This document shows, piece after piece, positions 22,257-33,639 of a stretch of 64,000 nt of DNA (position 1 is its first letter; every line of letters starts with the position of its first letter). A program made the translations under genes and the position numbers. The stretch spans positions 7,264,492 through 7,328,491 of the forward strand of contig NC_057791.1 of the NCBI RefSeq assembly GCF_014905175.1, in the 5' to 3' direction. This DNA comes from Aphidius gifuensis. Its lineage: Eukaryota; Arthropoda; Insecta; Hymenoptera; Braconidae. The notes under the pieces are model-generated. The model saw only the letters and a list, made by a program, of their open reading frames with translations, searched no databases and was not told the origin of the DNA.

Positions 22257-24964
22257 ATGTCAGAAGAAATAAATAACAATGACAATTCAACAAAAAAACG
22301 ACAAGTTGATGAATTGACTAATGATAGTGGAAATTCTGAGTCAAAAAAACGTGTATGTAAAATAAATGAGTGGTTTGAGTATATGATCCGTAATAACGAA
22401 CAAGTTGCACAGTGCCTTGAATGCAAAAAATCAAATATTGATAAATTTGTTAAAAGGAAAGACTCCAATACATCTGGTATGAAAAAGCATTTGAAAATAT
22501 TATATAGTGGTTTTCACGAAACTTTGTTTAATGATAAAAAAAACAATATATTGCAACCAGGACAGACAACTCTACTGCAGATAAAGGTGATTATACAATA
22601 CAAAATTATTAAATAATTATACTTTTCAATAATATTTTCTGTCTTGAAATAAAAATAATTTTTTTATTTATTTAATTTGGCTCGTAATTAAATTATTTCT
22701 AATGGAAAATTTTTTTTAAATTCATATTTATTGAAAAAAAAAAAAAAAATTGTAAAGCCATAAAAAAAAATTCAATTAAAAAATAAAATACATACTTAGA
22801 ATGGAATAAATAAATTTAAAATAAAATAAGAGAATAAAAAGTATATACCCAAAGCTATGTGATGGAAGGTAACTCGTTGAGTGTTGATACTACTAGACAA
22901 AACAATAAACAATGCGGCTGATATAATAAAAAAAATATCTCAATTTTAAAACAGATTACACGTGAACGTTTTAGATAATATTAAAACTCATTGGTATTAT
23001 AATTAAATTTAAAAAAAAAATAAATCATGATCTTTATAGTTTATATTTATATTTTTAACTTGATATAAAATAATATATAAATTTATTTTTTTTATTTCTT
23101 ATATTTAATTTATATATTATTTATATTTTTATAACTTTTATTTTTTTTTTTTTCTAGAAAAAACTATCAGATGAAGAAAGTGAAGCTCTGACTGTCAAGT
23201 ACTTGGCTAGAAAAAGGTTGCCTTTTAATTTTTTTGATGATGAAGTCAGTAAAGAATTTTTTAGTTTTCTTAACCTTATTATGCCTAGCCAGAAAAATAT
23301 GCGTTTGATGACCTTACGTGAATACGAAAAAAAAAAATCAATGCATTAAGACAATTTTAAAAGACAATAAATCAAAGCTGTCTTTTACTGTTGATGGTTG
23401 GACGAGCTTCAATGGTCGATCTTACTATGGAGTGACTGTCCATTTTGTTGGTGATGATTGGAAAATTCACTCATTAGCATTAGACTTTATTCCTTCTCAA
23501 GGACAACACTCTAGAAAAAACATGGCAAAAATTTGTATTAACTACCTCGAAAAATATAGTATCTTAGACATAGTCCAAGGCATAACGATGGACAATGCAT
23601 CAGCCAACACTACTTTCATGGCTGAATTAGCATCTATAATGCAAGATGCTGGTTATAATTTTCACAATATAAATCAACATTTCAGGTGCTTTGCACATAT
23701 TTTAAATCTCGGAGTCCAAGACATCATGAAATTTATGAAATGTCAAAATACACAGAGTGATGAGTCTTCAGAAGATGTACAATTTTTCACTCATCTCGGA
23801 AATCAAGATAATAATGACAGTGATGAGGACGAATTAAATGACAATGAAGAATTTCTAACAGAAAATGAGCCAAATACTGATATCTATAATGCTTTAAGTC
23901 CATCAACGGCTATTCAAAAATTAAGGAAAACATTTATTAAAATTAGGAGATCTGAACAAAAACAAAATCAGTTGGAAGAATCCTGTAACCTTGCATCCGT
24001 CAAATATATTAAACGAATTTTAGATGTTTGTACGAGATGGAATACTACCCATGATCGAGGTTGGATTGAGATCAAAAAAAGGCTTGAATACACATTGGTC
24101 GAGTAAGCCAGCTGAATGGCAATATCTTTCATTAAAGGAAGAAGAGTGGAATATCCTCACTAAAATTCATGCCTATTTAAAACATTTTAAAGATGTATCG
24201 AAAGTTTTAGGAGGGCAAAAATATGTCACGTTGCCACTGGTAGTAGTTGCATTTAACTTGCTCATTGACAAAATAAAAAAAAATTGTTAAGTTATTTGAT
24301 GAAAATCATGACAGAACAAATGTTGATGAGCTGTTAATTTTAGCACTTCGAGCAGCAAGAGACAAAATGTTAAAACATTATTTTAAAACGAACTGGATAT
24401 ATTGTATTGTATCAATTTTGGATCCGCGTCATAAAGTTGAAACATTCGAGGCAACTTCATGGGGTCGTGATTTAAAATCATCTTATATTGACCAATTTGA
24501 TAAACTTTTCAAAGAATATTGTAAATCCAGTGAGGCTGAAGAAAGCGAACTTTTAATTATCGACACTCAAAACGAACCAGCCATGTTTGAAGATGATGCA
24601 ATTGACATGATGTCAATTTACGAAGATATTTCAACTGCAAAAAAAAGTCAAAGCTGAATATGATGACTTCTTGGCCATGAAAAGAGCAGGAAAAGATCAA
24701 GATATTCTGCAATTGTGGAGAGGCCATGAAAAAACCTTCTCCAAACTTGCTTGTATGGCCAGAGACTTATTATCAATCATGGTGACTTCAGTACCATCAG
24801 AAAGATTATTTTCTCTCGCTGGTTTGGTCCTTACAAAAACAAGAAGTTCTAAGAATGATAAGTCAATAAGGGCATTGCTTTGTTTAAATTCTTGGACGTC
24901 ATCTGACATAAATATATATAGTGATGTGAACAATTCAATTTTTCCGTTGAAAATCATTAATTAA
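22257..24964 (+). pseudogene. hAT transposase with BED finger, two exons, several frameshifts
   Basis: Exon 1 (22257-22586, 110 codons) begins MSEEINNNDNSTKKRQVDEL and holds a BED-type finger (CLEC, then two His). The intron 22587-23157 is bounded by AAG|GTGATT and TTTTTCTAG and joins in phase 0. Exon 2 shows the hAT core in order: TVDGWTSFNGRSYYGVTVHF, GITMDNASANT, HFRCFAHILNLGVQD, LDPRHK and VPSERLFSLAG with LTKTRSSKN. The DDE acidic residues appear to be present (DGW and DNA regions). Frame breaks lie in an A11 run near 23325, near 24090-24105, in an A9 run near 24275 and in an A8 run near 24640. Total length is close to a complete transposase. The breaks may be recent decay or sequence errors. 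Confidence 0.85.
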
Positions 24965-26143
24965 GTTGTTTATTTGAAAAAATAAAAATAGTCACAGTCA
25001 CTGACGAAAGCTATAACTATTCCTTTTATTGAATATAAGTCTAAACTGATTTATTATTATATACTAAATAAACCATTAAGTGAACCATATTTTTATACTC
25101 AATTGTATGCATAGTTGTGGGAGAAGAAAGGTAAAGGGGAAGAAATTTTCGGTAATACTTGTTTATAAAATTTTATTTCTTTCTTAGAAATAAATTTTTA
25201 TAATAAATCCAATATTTTTTTCCTCAGGTCATAAATCTAAATTGTTTTGTTTATTTAAAAAAATAAAATATGTCACCAATAAATATACAAAGCTATAATT
25301 TTTTATTTTTGAATATATATTTATGAAGTCACCCATTATGTCGTATTAACTAAACAAAAAAGCTATAAAATAATATAATAACAATTATTATGAATAAATA
25401 GAATATTATGAATGAATAGAATTTCTGTGAGCCATCTAGACTCACGGATTTATTATGTGTAAACATCTTTGGCGTGTTGTTGTAATTGAACAAAATAGTA
25501 ATAAGTGCTCATTTAAACAAATTTTTTTCATTCATTTGCGAAAATATTGTTTGTTTTTATTTTATTTTTTTCTATTTCCATACAATTATTGTGAATAAAC
25601 AAAAAAAAATAATATTATTTTCATTTTCAAATAAAAAAAGAAACCACTTGTTTGAGATGACGAAATAGATGACCCCACATAAAAGTGAACCTGAAAAATA
25701 TCAGATTACATATAAGCACATGCATTTCAGTGAAACAGCGTCTATACATTTATTTTTTAAAAACCAATAAATTTTATTTTCATCTAATAAAAGAATTGAC
25801 TGAGAGACTTGTATTTAAATATTTTTTCGTCGAAGCATGACGTGATTTACACTCTTGAGGCGACTATTAAAATTTTATTACTTTTGTTTAAATATATACA
25901 AACGCATCAGATTCTAATACATGCTCTATATGGTTTTTTCTTCTTCTCTATATTTTTTCCTTTTTGTCAAATATTAATGATGTTATATCTTTATCTTTAT
26001 TTTTCCATTGAAATAAAAAAATATATTTTTTTATTTTGAAAATTATTTTTTCACTGAGGGTTTCAAGAATATTTATTTAAAAGACACCCTCAGTTTGTTT
26101 TAAACGGTTAGTCTGTGACAGTCAAAGCAAAAAAATAAAAAAA
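24965..26143. other. AT-rich region with a diverged tandem duplication
   Basis: 24950-25080 and 25235-25360 are similar (TTGTTTATTT-AAAAAATAAAA, CAAAGCTATAA, TATGTCGTATT-type segments), a degenerate tandem duplication of about 280 bp. 26053-26092 is a short inverted repeat (CTGAGGGT and ACCCTCAG). No gene is recognised. Confidence 0.4.
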
Positions 26144-26185
26144 ATGGTCCAGCTCATAAGTGAAATACGGAAATTACAGAGAGAA
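26144..26185 (+). CDS. Candidate first coding exon, 14 codons
   Basis: ATG opens MVQLISEIRKLQRE and runs into a consensus donor GTAAGT in phase 0. Copy A3 of the repeat inserts 83 bases downstream, within the presumed intron. The exon at 17591 also starts in phase 0 and could follow it in sense, but lies upstream, so they could only be related if the region was duplicated or rearranged. Short exons are weak evidence alone. Confidence 0.3.
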
Positions 26186-26667
26186 GTAAGTATGACTAGT
26201 TTTGTTTGTGTACTGTGCAATAGAAATTTTTGTTCGTCGTCTTCCAAGTGATTTCAATTTTTATTATTGAAGTGAAACTTCTTTAGAATGGGCAGTAAAA
26301 AAAAAAAACAAAAGATGGATGCAACGAAAGTAACGGTATGAAGGTAAGTAATTTTAAATTATTTTTTATGTTGTTTTATTTATTTATTCCCTTGACAACG
26401 ATACGAAAAAATTTGTTTAAAATTTGTTTCAAAATTTTAGTTTCATGAAAGATTCAAGAGACAAAGGTGAATATTAAAGTTAAAACTTTTATTATATACA
26501 ATATATAATTTATTATATTATTTTTTATCAAAAAATGAGTATTTAAAATTAATCTCTTAAATAAACAAATAATACACAAGATAATGGTTATTCAAGTGCT
26601 TGACATAATATGACAGCAACATCATAATCACAATACCGAACAACAATAAATAATATGTGGATGAAAT

Positions 26668-26898
26668 GTGGTACCACGTGAACGTAAAGATAGTAAAGAT
26701 GGTATTTTAGATTGTATAGGATTTCAAGAAACAATTAATGACATTGAAATATTATCAGAGAAATGTGACAAATGTACTGGTAATCCTAAATCAGTAAAAA
26801 TTAAAACACGACCAGGTGCTATACCAATGTCTGATAATTTTGATAAGACTTGTACTGGTGGTTATAATAATATTTTTAAACAAATAATGAGTATCTAA
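26668..26898 (+). pseudogene. Captured gene fragment in A3, 76-codon ORF
   Basis: This is the cleanest copy of the ORF at 6595: RERKDSKDGILDCIGFQETI, CDKCTGNPKSVKIKTRPGAI and PMSDNFDKTCTGGYNN, ending at a stop after IMSI. A partial duplicate with changes follows at about 27060-27275. The role is unknown. Confidence 0.5.
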
Positions 26899-27740
26899 AA
26901 TAAATCTGTTAAATAAACAATTAATACACAAGATAGTAGTTATTCAAGTGCTTGACATAATACAACAGCAACATCATAATCACAATACTAAACAACAATA
27001 AATAATATATGTGGATAAAATGTATATAATATATGTGGATAAAATATATGTGGATAATATAGTAAAGATAGTAAATATCGTATTTTAGATTGTATAGGAT
27101 TTGAAGAGACAATTAATGACACTGAAATATTATCAAAAACATCTGATAAATGTACTGGTAATCCTAAATCACTAAAATTTAAAATAGGACCAGGTGCTAT
27201 ACCAATGTCTGGTAATTTTCATGAGACTTGTACTGGTGGTTGTAATAATATTTTAAATCAAATAATGACTATTTGAAATGAATCTGTCCAATAATCAAAT
27301 AATACACAAGATAGTGGTTATTCAAGTGCTTGTGCTTGTTATGATCATGCTTGCCATGATCGAAATAAATTCAAGATCTTGAATTAATTTGTAAAGGACA
27401 AAAAAATGGAACAGATGATTAAATATTGGATCATTCAATGAAACAACACCAACAGGGGTAAATGATAATTTAATGAATGATGTACCAAGTGGAAATCAAA
27501 ATAATAACAACAATATTGATCATATATAAACAACAGCAATCATAATAGAACAAATACACGGTGGTGGTGGTGGCGGCGATGATGCACTATTTGACATTCA
27601 ATTTTTTTAACATCAAATAGTTCGTTTTGTTTTTTTTTTTTTTTTCTATTCAAATATTGAGGAGATAGCTACTAAATTAAAATCAAATTTATTTCCATTA
27701 TAATTTGTATTAATTCTATTTATATTTTTCAGGCTGTAAC

Positions 27741-27914
27741 ATGTCAGATTACGAGGCTGAAATTGACTCAATATTCAATAATATTCGAAGCTTAAGTCAT
27801 CTAAAGTTGATATATCGGGAAAATATTAAAAGATATCATCCCGACAAAAATCCTGAAGATAAAAGAGCACCTGAAAAAACTCAGTATTTCATGAATATAT
27901 ACATATATACATAG
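27741..27914 (+). CDS. J-domain ORF carried by family A, intact copy
   Basis: A TATTTTTCAG acceptor is followed by GCTGTAAC and an ATG. The 57-codon ORF begins MSDYEAEIDSIFNNIRSLSH and contains LIYRENIKRYHPDKNPEDK. The helix-II-like basic stretch followed by HPDKNP is the signature of DnaJ-type J domains, which stimulate Hsp70 ATPase. Only the first half to two-thirds of a J domain is present and the end (MNIYIYT) runs into simple sequence, so helix IV is missing. A1 and A2 hold broken versions with the same acceptor. I infer capture of a genomic fragment of a host J-domain gene. An element-encoded cofactor is less likely but possible. Confidence 0.6.
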   Translation: MSDYEAEIDSIFNNIRSLSHLKLIYRENIKRYHPDKNPEDKRAPEKTQYFMNIYIYT

Positions 27915-27989
27915 AATAAAAAGTATACATGAAATAGTAATGGAAGTGTTCGGCTGACTAGTTGTTCAATAAATAAATATTTATATAAA

Positions 27990-30446
27990 ACTAGCTGATT
28001 AACCCGGCTTTGCTCGGGATTATTTTGACAATTTTTGAATGTTATCATTTGTTTGAAAAAAATTGGAGCTAGCTAGCTTGAAATAATATTCCCAACTTAC
28101 GGTTGAGAGTTGAATATATTTCCCGTTATTCAATTTTCGATTTTTTGGTTGCAAATGAAAGCCGGAAAAATCATCTATTCCGATGAATTTTCCAGAATTT
28201 TCGTGCTCATTTTTTTTTTAGATAATTGATATCAAAACTGGAAAATTCAACACCTAGGAATAGGTACAGAACACATATTAACGCTTGTAGTTGAAAGAAT
28301 TTCTTCCAATTATTGCTGAGTCAACTATCAATTTGTTCTATTTAACAATACGGATTATTAAAGCAGTTATAGATCCCTTTTCTCCTAGGGATTCAGTGGA
28401 CATATAATTTCAAATGGTGTTCCTTGTTTCTCTGCTGTAGTAGTATGTGTGTGTCTATCCAGATAGATTACAGACACATATACTCCTAAGAACCTGCTAG
28501 TATAGTGGTCATACTTTGGAAAGGGGGGCATTGAGAATATTTACTATAACCATATGTAGAATACCCCTCTCGGACCCAAACTCTGTTAGACAATGGAATT
28601 TACTTCCAACCTTAATTATTTGAATAAAATTAACTTTTTTTGAATGAAATAATACGGTATAATAATAATTATTAAATAATTTCGCACTGCCATTTTTATT
28701 ATCATTAAAGACAAAATTAATGGAAAATCTAAATCAAGGTTATCCATTAAATAAATTAGTACGTACTCACTGACTGAATTTTATTATTCTTAACGTTAAA
28801 AATATTTTTATTTTAATACACAGTTGATTTTATATTAACATAACACATTTCCTTTGAACCGAATATTTACCAAAGTTTTTAAGCTTGCCCTGGTAGAAAT
28901 ATTTTTCCTACTTTTTCCAACTTTCTCTACTTTTTTACGAAAATGATCCATGGTTCGAAAAAAGTTGGAAAAAAGTTGGAAAAAAATTGGAGTAAATTTT
29001 TGGTTGGAAAAAAGTTGGAGTAAATTTCAGGTTGGAGAAATGTTGGAAAAAAGTTGAAGTAAATTTTTGGTTGGAGAAAGGTTGGAGAAATTTGTCCACC
29101 ATTTCTCCAACCATTGGTCATTTTCGTAAAGAGGTGGAGAAATGGCGGAGAAAAGTTGGAAGAAAGTTGGAGAAATATTTCTACCAGGGTGCATCTTTAT
29201 TTTGACCTACACTTCTATTAATCTATCGGCTTGATGATTTGTAAGCTAGTTAGTTTAAAAATATTATTGTTATTTTGTTTTCAATTTTTCGATTATGTTA
29301 AAACGCAAATAGATAAATCATTTGAGACTATAGGGCGTTATCTCTCTTTTTTCAACTCTGTGATTGTATCTATAAGTGCATAGCAGCCACTACCGAAGCG
29401 CCGCTTGTTGACTTGGGTGCGTAACGGTCTATAATTAATAACTCGGTTGTTTATTAAGATAGGAAATCGAATAAACGCCTATAACGATCTGCGAGATAAG
29501 CTCTTTTATTTAAAAAAAAAATCACGATGATCGGTTGGGTAGTTGCTGAGATTATTTTTAATTTGGCTTTGCTTTGGATTATTTTTACAATTTCAGAGAT
29601 GTTATCGTTTGTTTAAAAGAATTAAAGACTTGCTAGTTCTAAATAATATTCCTATTCCAAACTTGAGGTTGAAAGTTAAATAAATTTCCCGTTATGTAAT
29701 TTTCGATTTTTTGGTGGCAAATAAAAGTGTATTTTTTTTTAATTTTCCTGCTAGTTTTTTTTTTAGATAATGAATGTCAAAGTTGACAACTTCAACACAT
29801 AAGAATAGGGGCAGAATACATATTTACTATTTTTTAATTATCAGTTTGTTTTTCTTTACAATGCGGATTACATACTATTGGATCCAAACTTTGTTTAACG
29901 ATGGGGTTTACTTTCAACCTTAAGTATTTGAATGGAATTTTGTTTTTCAATTTTTTGAATGAATTAATAATGTATGATGATATTTATTGAATAATTTCGC
30001 TCTTTCATTTTCATTATCATTCAAAACAGAATAGGAAATCTAAACCAAGGTTATCCGACAAAGAAATTATTATGTACTCACGGACTGAATTTCATTATTT
30101 TGAACGTTAACATTTTCATTTTATTACACATTTTTTATTGATAACACATTTCATTTAAACCGAATATTTACCAAAATTTTTAAGCTTGTTTTGACCTACA
30201 CTACTTTTTATCTATCGGCCTGATAATTCGTGAGCTAATATTATTGTTAATTTTTTTTCCATTTTTCGATTATGTTTAAATGCAAATAGATAAATCATTT
30301 GGAACTATAGCGCGTTCTCTCTCTTTTTCCGCCTCTGTGATTGTATGAGTGTAAAGCACCCACTACCAAAGCGCCGCCACAATGATCGGTTCGGTAGTTG
30401 CTGAGAACATTAGCAACAAAGTTTTTCATTCTCACATTTATATATA
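27990..30446 (+). repeat. Repeat B in A3
   Basis: Same two tandem units and boundaries as 14050-16683. The second unit has a deletion near 30378 relative to A1. Confidence 0.65.
28888..29189. mobile_element. MITE with CCCTGGTAGAAATATTT ends, in repeat B of A3
   Basis: Orthologue of 14954-15266, sharing the insertion point after TTTTTAAGCTTG. Confidence 0.75.
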
Positions 30447-30588
30447 TAGATTATAATATTCTGTGTTAAGTTTTTGAATTAGAATTTTAATTACATAGAA
30501 CCTTAATATTATAACTAATCAATAAATTTAAAAATTTCTATCATAATTGTTAATGACTGAATGAACATAATAGTTCACTCGGAAGGAG

Positions 30589-31035
30589 CAGTGCCGTAAC
30601 AAGGGGTGGGCAAGAGGGGCAACTGCCCAGGGCGCAGTGTAATGGGGGGCGCACTTGGAGGCGCGTTACGAGAAAAAAAATATTTTTTTTTAAACAATTA
30701 AAAAAAAAAAAATTATATTTTCAGAAAATAAATTGACTACTGTCATTGGAATTCGGAAATATTACATAATTACATGATTGAATTAATAAATTTGAAGATA
30801 ATTCTTTATAATTGATACATTTTCCGTAATTAATTAATCAAAACTATTCAAAATTGCAAAATAAATGGATGTAACAAATAAATATTAATAATCTAGATTG
30901 AAATTTCTTGCAATATTTTTTATCTGAATAGAAGACAAAATCATTGAGCCAAATTGATTGTATCTTCAATAGACTTCAATGACATCATTGATGAATTTTC
31001 CAGCGACAACGCCAGAAGAAAAAAACCGTTTTGGT
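30589..31035 (+). mobile_element. Internally deleted hAT fragment
   Basis: CAGTGCCGTAACAAGGGGTG and the following GGGCAACTGCCCAGGGCGCA resemble a common hAT terminus. At 30948-31035 the plus strand reads AKLIVSSIDFNDIIDEFSSD then NARRKK, like the extreme C-terminus of hAT transposases. The middle of the gene and the right terminus are missing. Confidence 0.5.
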
Positions 31036-31203
31036 TTTGTAATGATTCATTCTTCATCTATATCACTTTTAAAATATTTTGTCTTTAATATTATTATTCA
31101 CAACAATTTTTATGTAAAAAAAAAAAATAATTTCAATATATTCTGGCGGTTTTGCTTGTTATATTTATTATTGTTAAATACACCTAACAAATGATGTCTT
31201 TTT

Positions 31204-32325
31204 GAAGTGAAACTTCTTTACGGAGGGTAGCAAAAAAATTCGAGGCCCTGCTAGCGTTACGCGCTCGCGTTTACTCTCTGTCACACGCTCTCCTATACTC
31301 TCTGTCACGTATACTCTTTCTGGTATACTCTCTCTGGTATACTCTCTCTGGTATACGCTCGGCCACAAGCGGATAAACTCGGAACGTCAGCTGCTATGTG
31401 TGTATGCGTGAGCGACTTTTTTTTTTTATTTAAATATTATTAAACAGTTCAACTGAGTTTAATACTTAAATAATTGATTTTTAAAAAAAATTCATTTAAA
31501 CGTAGTAAGCAATAGTTATCTCGCGGGTTTGAAGAATCATTATTATAATAACAATAAAATTATTATAAATATATATAAATGATGATAATTATAACAACAA
31601 TAATTTTGATAATATTACCAATTATTCACAATAGTATTGATATTAATAATAATATCTATAATAATAATATTTTGAATATAAATACTAATAATTATCAATG
31701 TTTTTATATGAATGTTATTGTCAATGTTATTATTTATATTATTAATATCACTGATATTATTATAAATCGATAATATTATTGTTATTATTACTAATATTAT
31801 ATTGATATTATTATCATCGATGATATTTTTGAAATTATTATTTTATTTATACTATGGTTATATATGAATAATATTATTATAAATAATAATAACTCCAATA
31901 ATATTATGATTAACAATAATATCAATATAATATTAGTAATAATATCGAAATATTATCAATTATATTGTTGCATCAAAGAATGAAGTGCCAAGCGATCAAT
32001 TTTAAGGAAAAAGAGCGTAAGTGCAAATTTATAAATTTTCGGGTTTTTCATCTAATTTAATACTTAAAAAGGAAATGGGCGTAACAACTTTGATAAAGGA
32101 TGTCAAGGATTTACAGCCTTTTTTCCCGTTATCAAAATAATTTGATAAAAGATGAACATATTTTCAATTTTATTTGAAATTTATTTAATGGCAGGATTTT
32201 TTAAATTATTGATTGTTTACTGATAATTATACATAATTTATTATCAATACGAAAAACATAAAAATAATTACAAATCTTCATCTTTTATTAAAAATGATTT
32301 TGAGAATGAAAAAAAGGCATAAGTC
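31204..32325 (+). repeat. Left long terminal inverted repeat of element D
   Basis: Order: end motif, CTCTCTGGTATA microsatellite-like stretch (31300-31350), GTCAGCTGCTATGTGTGTAT, AT-rich (ATT/AAT) stretch 31540-31980, then GCGTAAGTGCAAATTTATAA and TTCATCTTTTATTAAAAATG. The partner is 43650-44743. The AT-rich ORF at 31579 is simple sequence and not a gene. Confidence 0.65.
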
Positions 32326-32348
32326 TGTTAATGTTTTGTTAATTCATA

Positions 32349-32660
32349 GGAAAAATTAGTTACGAAAGCTATATTCATTTGGTTGTACCAAAAAAAAATA
32401 TCCGTACATTAAAAGAAAATATTCAAATTGCAGCACGACAAGTTGCATCAAATCTTGGTGGTAATGTTGAGCAAAAAAAAAGATAGTTGTTGGGAAAAGT
32501 ATTTTCAGCTGGAGTTCCAGGATTAAAAGAAACACTTGAGCATGGTTTAAAGAATACTTTGGACTTAATCAAGAATTACATAAAGAGCTCAATTGTATTC
32601 AAGATGATTTACCAGTTAATGTGTCTACAGATAAAAATCTTTTTGCAATTACTGAATCAT
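32349..32660 (+). pseudogene. Unrecognised gene fragment in element D
   Basis: After an ATTCATAG acceptor the plus strand reads SYESYIHLVVPKKNIRTLKE and NIQIAARQVASNLGGNVEQK, then continues in other frames as GKVFSAGVPGLKETLEHGL and ELHKELNCIQDDLPVNVST, ending FAITES. The frameshifts are single-base. Composition looks like real protein. No family recognised. Confidence 0.4.
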
Positions 32661-32733
32661 AAATTAATTTTGTAAATATCATTTGGAAAATATATACTAT
32701 TTGAGTAATTTTTAGAAAAAACCATTCGAAACA

Positions 32734-33287
32734 CACACAGAGAAGGATATGTTAACAGTTAACATATCCTGTTTAATGTTAACATATGCCATGTTAAAAT
32801 GGGTGGTGGCTGATAAGTTTACATCAAAGATATATATATTAACATTAAACATACGTATCTTAATAGTTAATATGCGTACGTTAACTATTAAGATATCTGT
32901 AATTGACACAATTTGAAGGTTAGGCTGATAGTTGAAGACATTTACGACATTTACGTATGTAAATATGAAAATTGAATGTAAAATTAAGAATGAATTTACA
33001 AAAAAACTAAATTTAAATAAATTTATGACAACACGAGTACATATTATATTATATTACAATTAGAATAGTATCACAATATAATGTCAAAAAAAAAAGATGA
33101 CAAGAAGTAGACTGGCGCATCAAAATATTTGGCCGCGTAAAGATACGTATGTTAACTATAAACATACGTATGTTAACAGTTAAGATATCTATGTTTGTTG
33201 TTAATATATATATCTTAACATTAAACTTTTGTATGTTTAATGTAAACATATTGGTATGTTAACTGTTAACTTATCCTTCTCTGAGTG
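32734..33287. mobile_element. MITE with CACACAGAGAAGGATA ends
   Basis: The left CACACAGAGAAGGATATGTT and the right end TATCCTTCTCTGAGTG are inverted and pair on through AACAGTTAACAT. The interior is full of GTTAAC and TTAATATT-type inverted segments, so several hairpins are possible. It separates the fragment at 32349 from the adaptin fragment. Confidence 0.7.
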
Positions 33288-33525
33288 CACCAAATACATT
33301 GGAAGTCAATATGTTGGTAGTTGATTCAAATGATACAACATTAACCTTTTTGTTTCAAGCTGCTGTTGCAAGAGTATGTTTTAATTTATTAAATTTTACA
33401 TTATTATTGGTGAAATATATTTTAAATTTAATTTTGTCTAATGCAATTACAAGTATTGCCACCGTCAAGCAATATTACATTACCATCTGGACAAGTAACA
33501 CAAGTACTAAAAGTATATCAAATTT
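33288..33525 (+). pseudogene. Gamma-adaptin ear-like fragment (AP-1 gamma or GGA type)
   Basis: Exon-like 33288-33373 reads LEVNMLVVDSNDTTLTFLFQ then AAVAR at a GTATGT donor. After a 67-base intron the frame resumes at 33441 as MQLQVLPPSSNITLPSGQVT then QVLKVYQ. The FLFQAAVPK-type strand followed by LQ-L-PPSSN-PPSGQVTQV is characteristic of the ear domain that binds trafficking accessory proteins. The acceptor reads TTGTCTAATG, lacking the G of AG, so it could not splice. A full gamma-adaptin is over 800 residues, so only about 50 are here. The retained intron indicates DNA-level capture. Confidence 0.65.
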
Positions 33526-33639
33526 ATCATATTTAATTTATCTACATGAGTCCACAAACATAACAAATGATTAAGAAAAAGATTTAATTATACAAAATAG
33601 AATACGTCAATTAAATTGAGTAACATGTCATAAGCTGAG

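Larger units (their letters stand above)
26269..30588 (+). mobile_element. Family A element, copy A3, 3' end lost
   Basis: It starts with the intact motif at 26269-26285 and carries the donor, the 76-codon ORF, the duplicated fragment, the J-domain exon in intact form and repeat B. It lacks repeat C and both MITEs seen in A1 (12085 and 16684), and so provides their empty sites. The tail ends abruptly at TCACTCGGAAGGAG near 30588, where a hAT end begins. Confidence 0.7.

Noticed and set aside
31540..31980. ORF at 31579 and similar in the AT-rich stretch
   Set aside because: Ile/Asn-only translation of ATT/AAT simple sequence that also recurs at 44030-44410 and 57740-57985.
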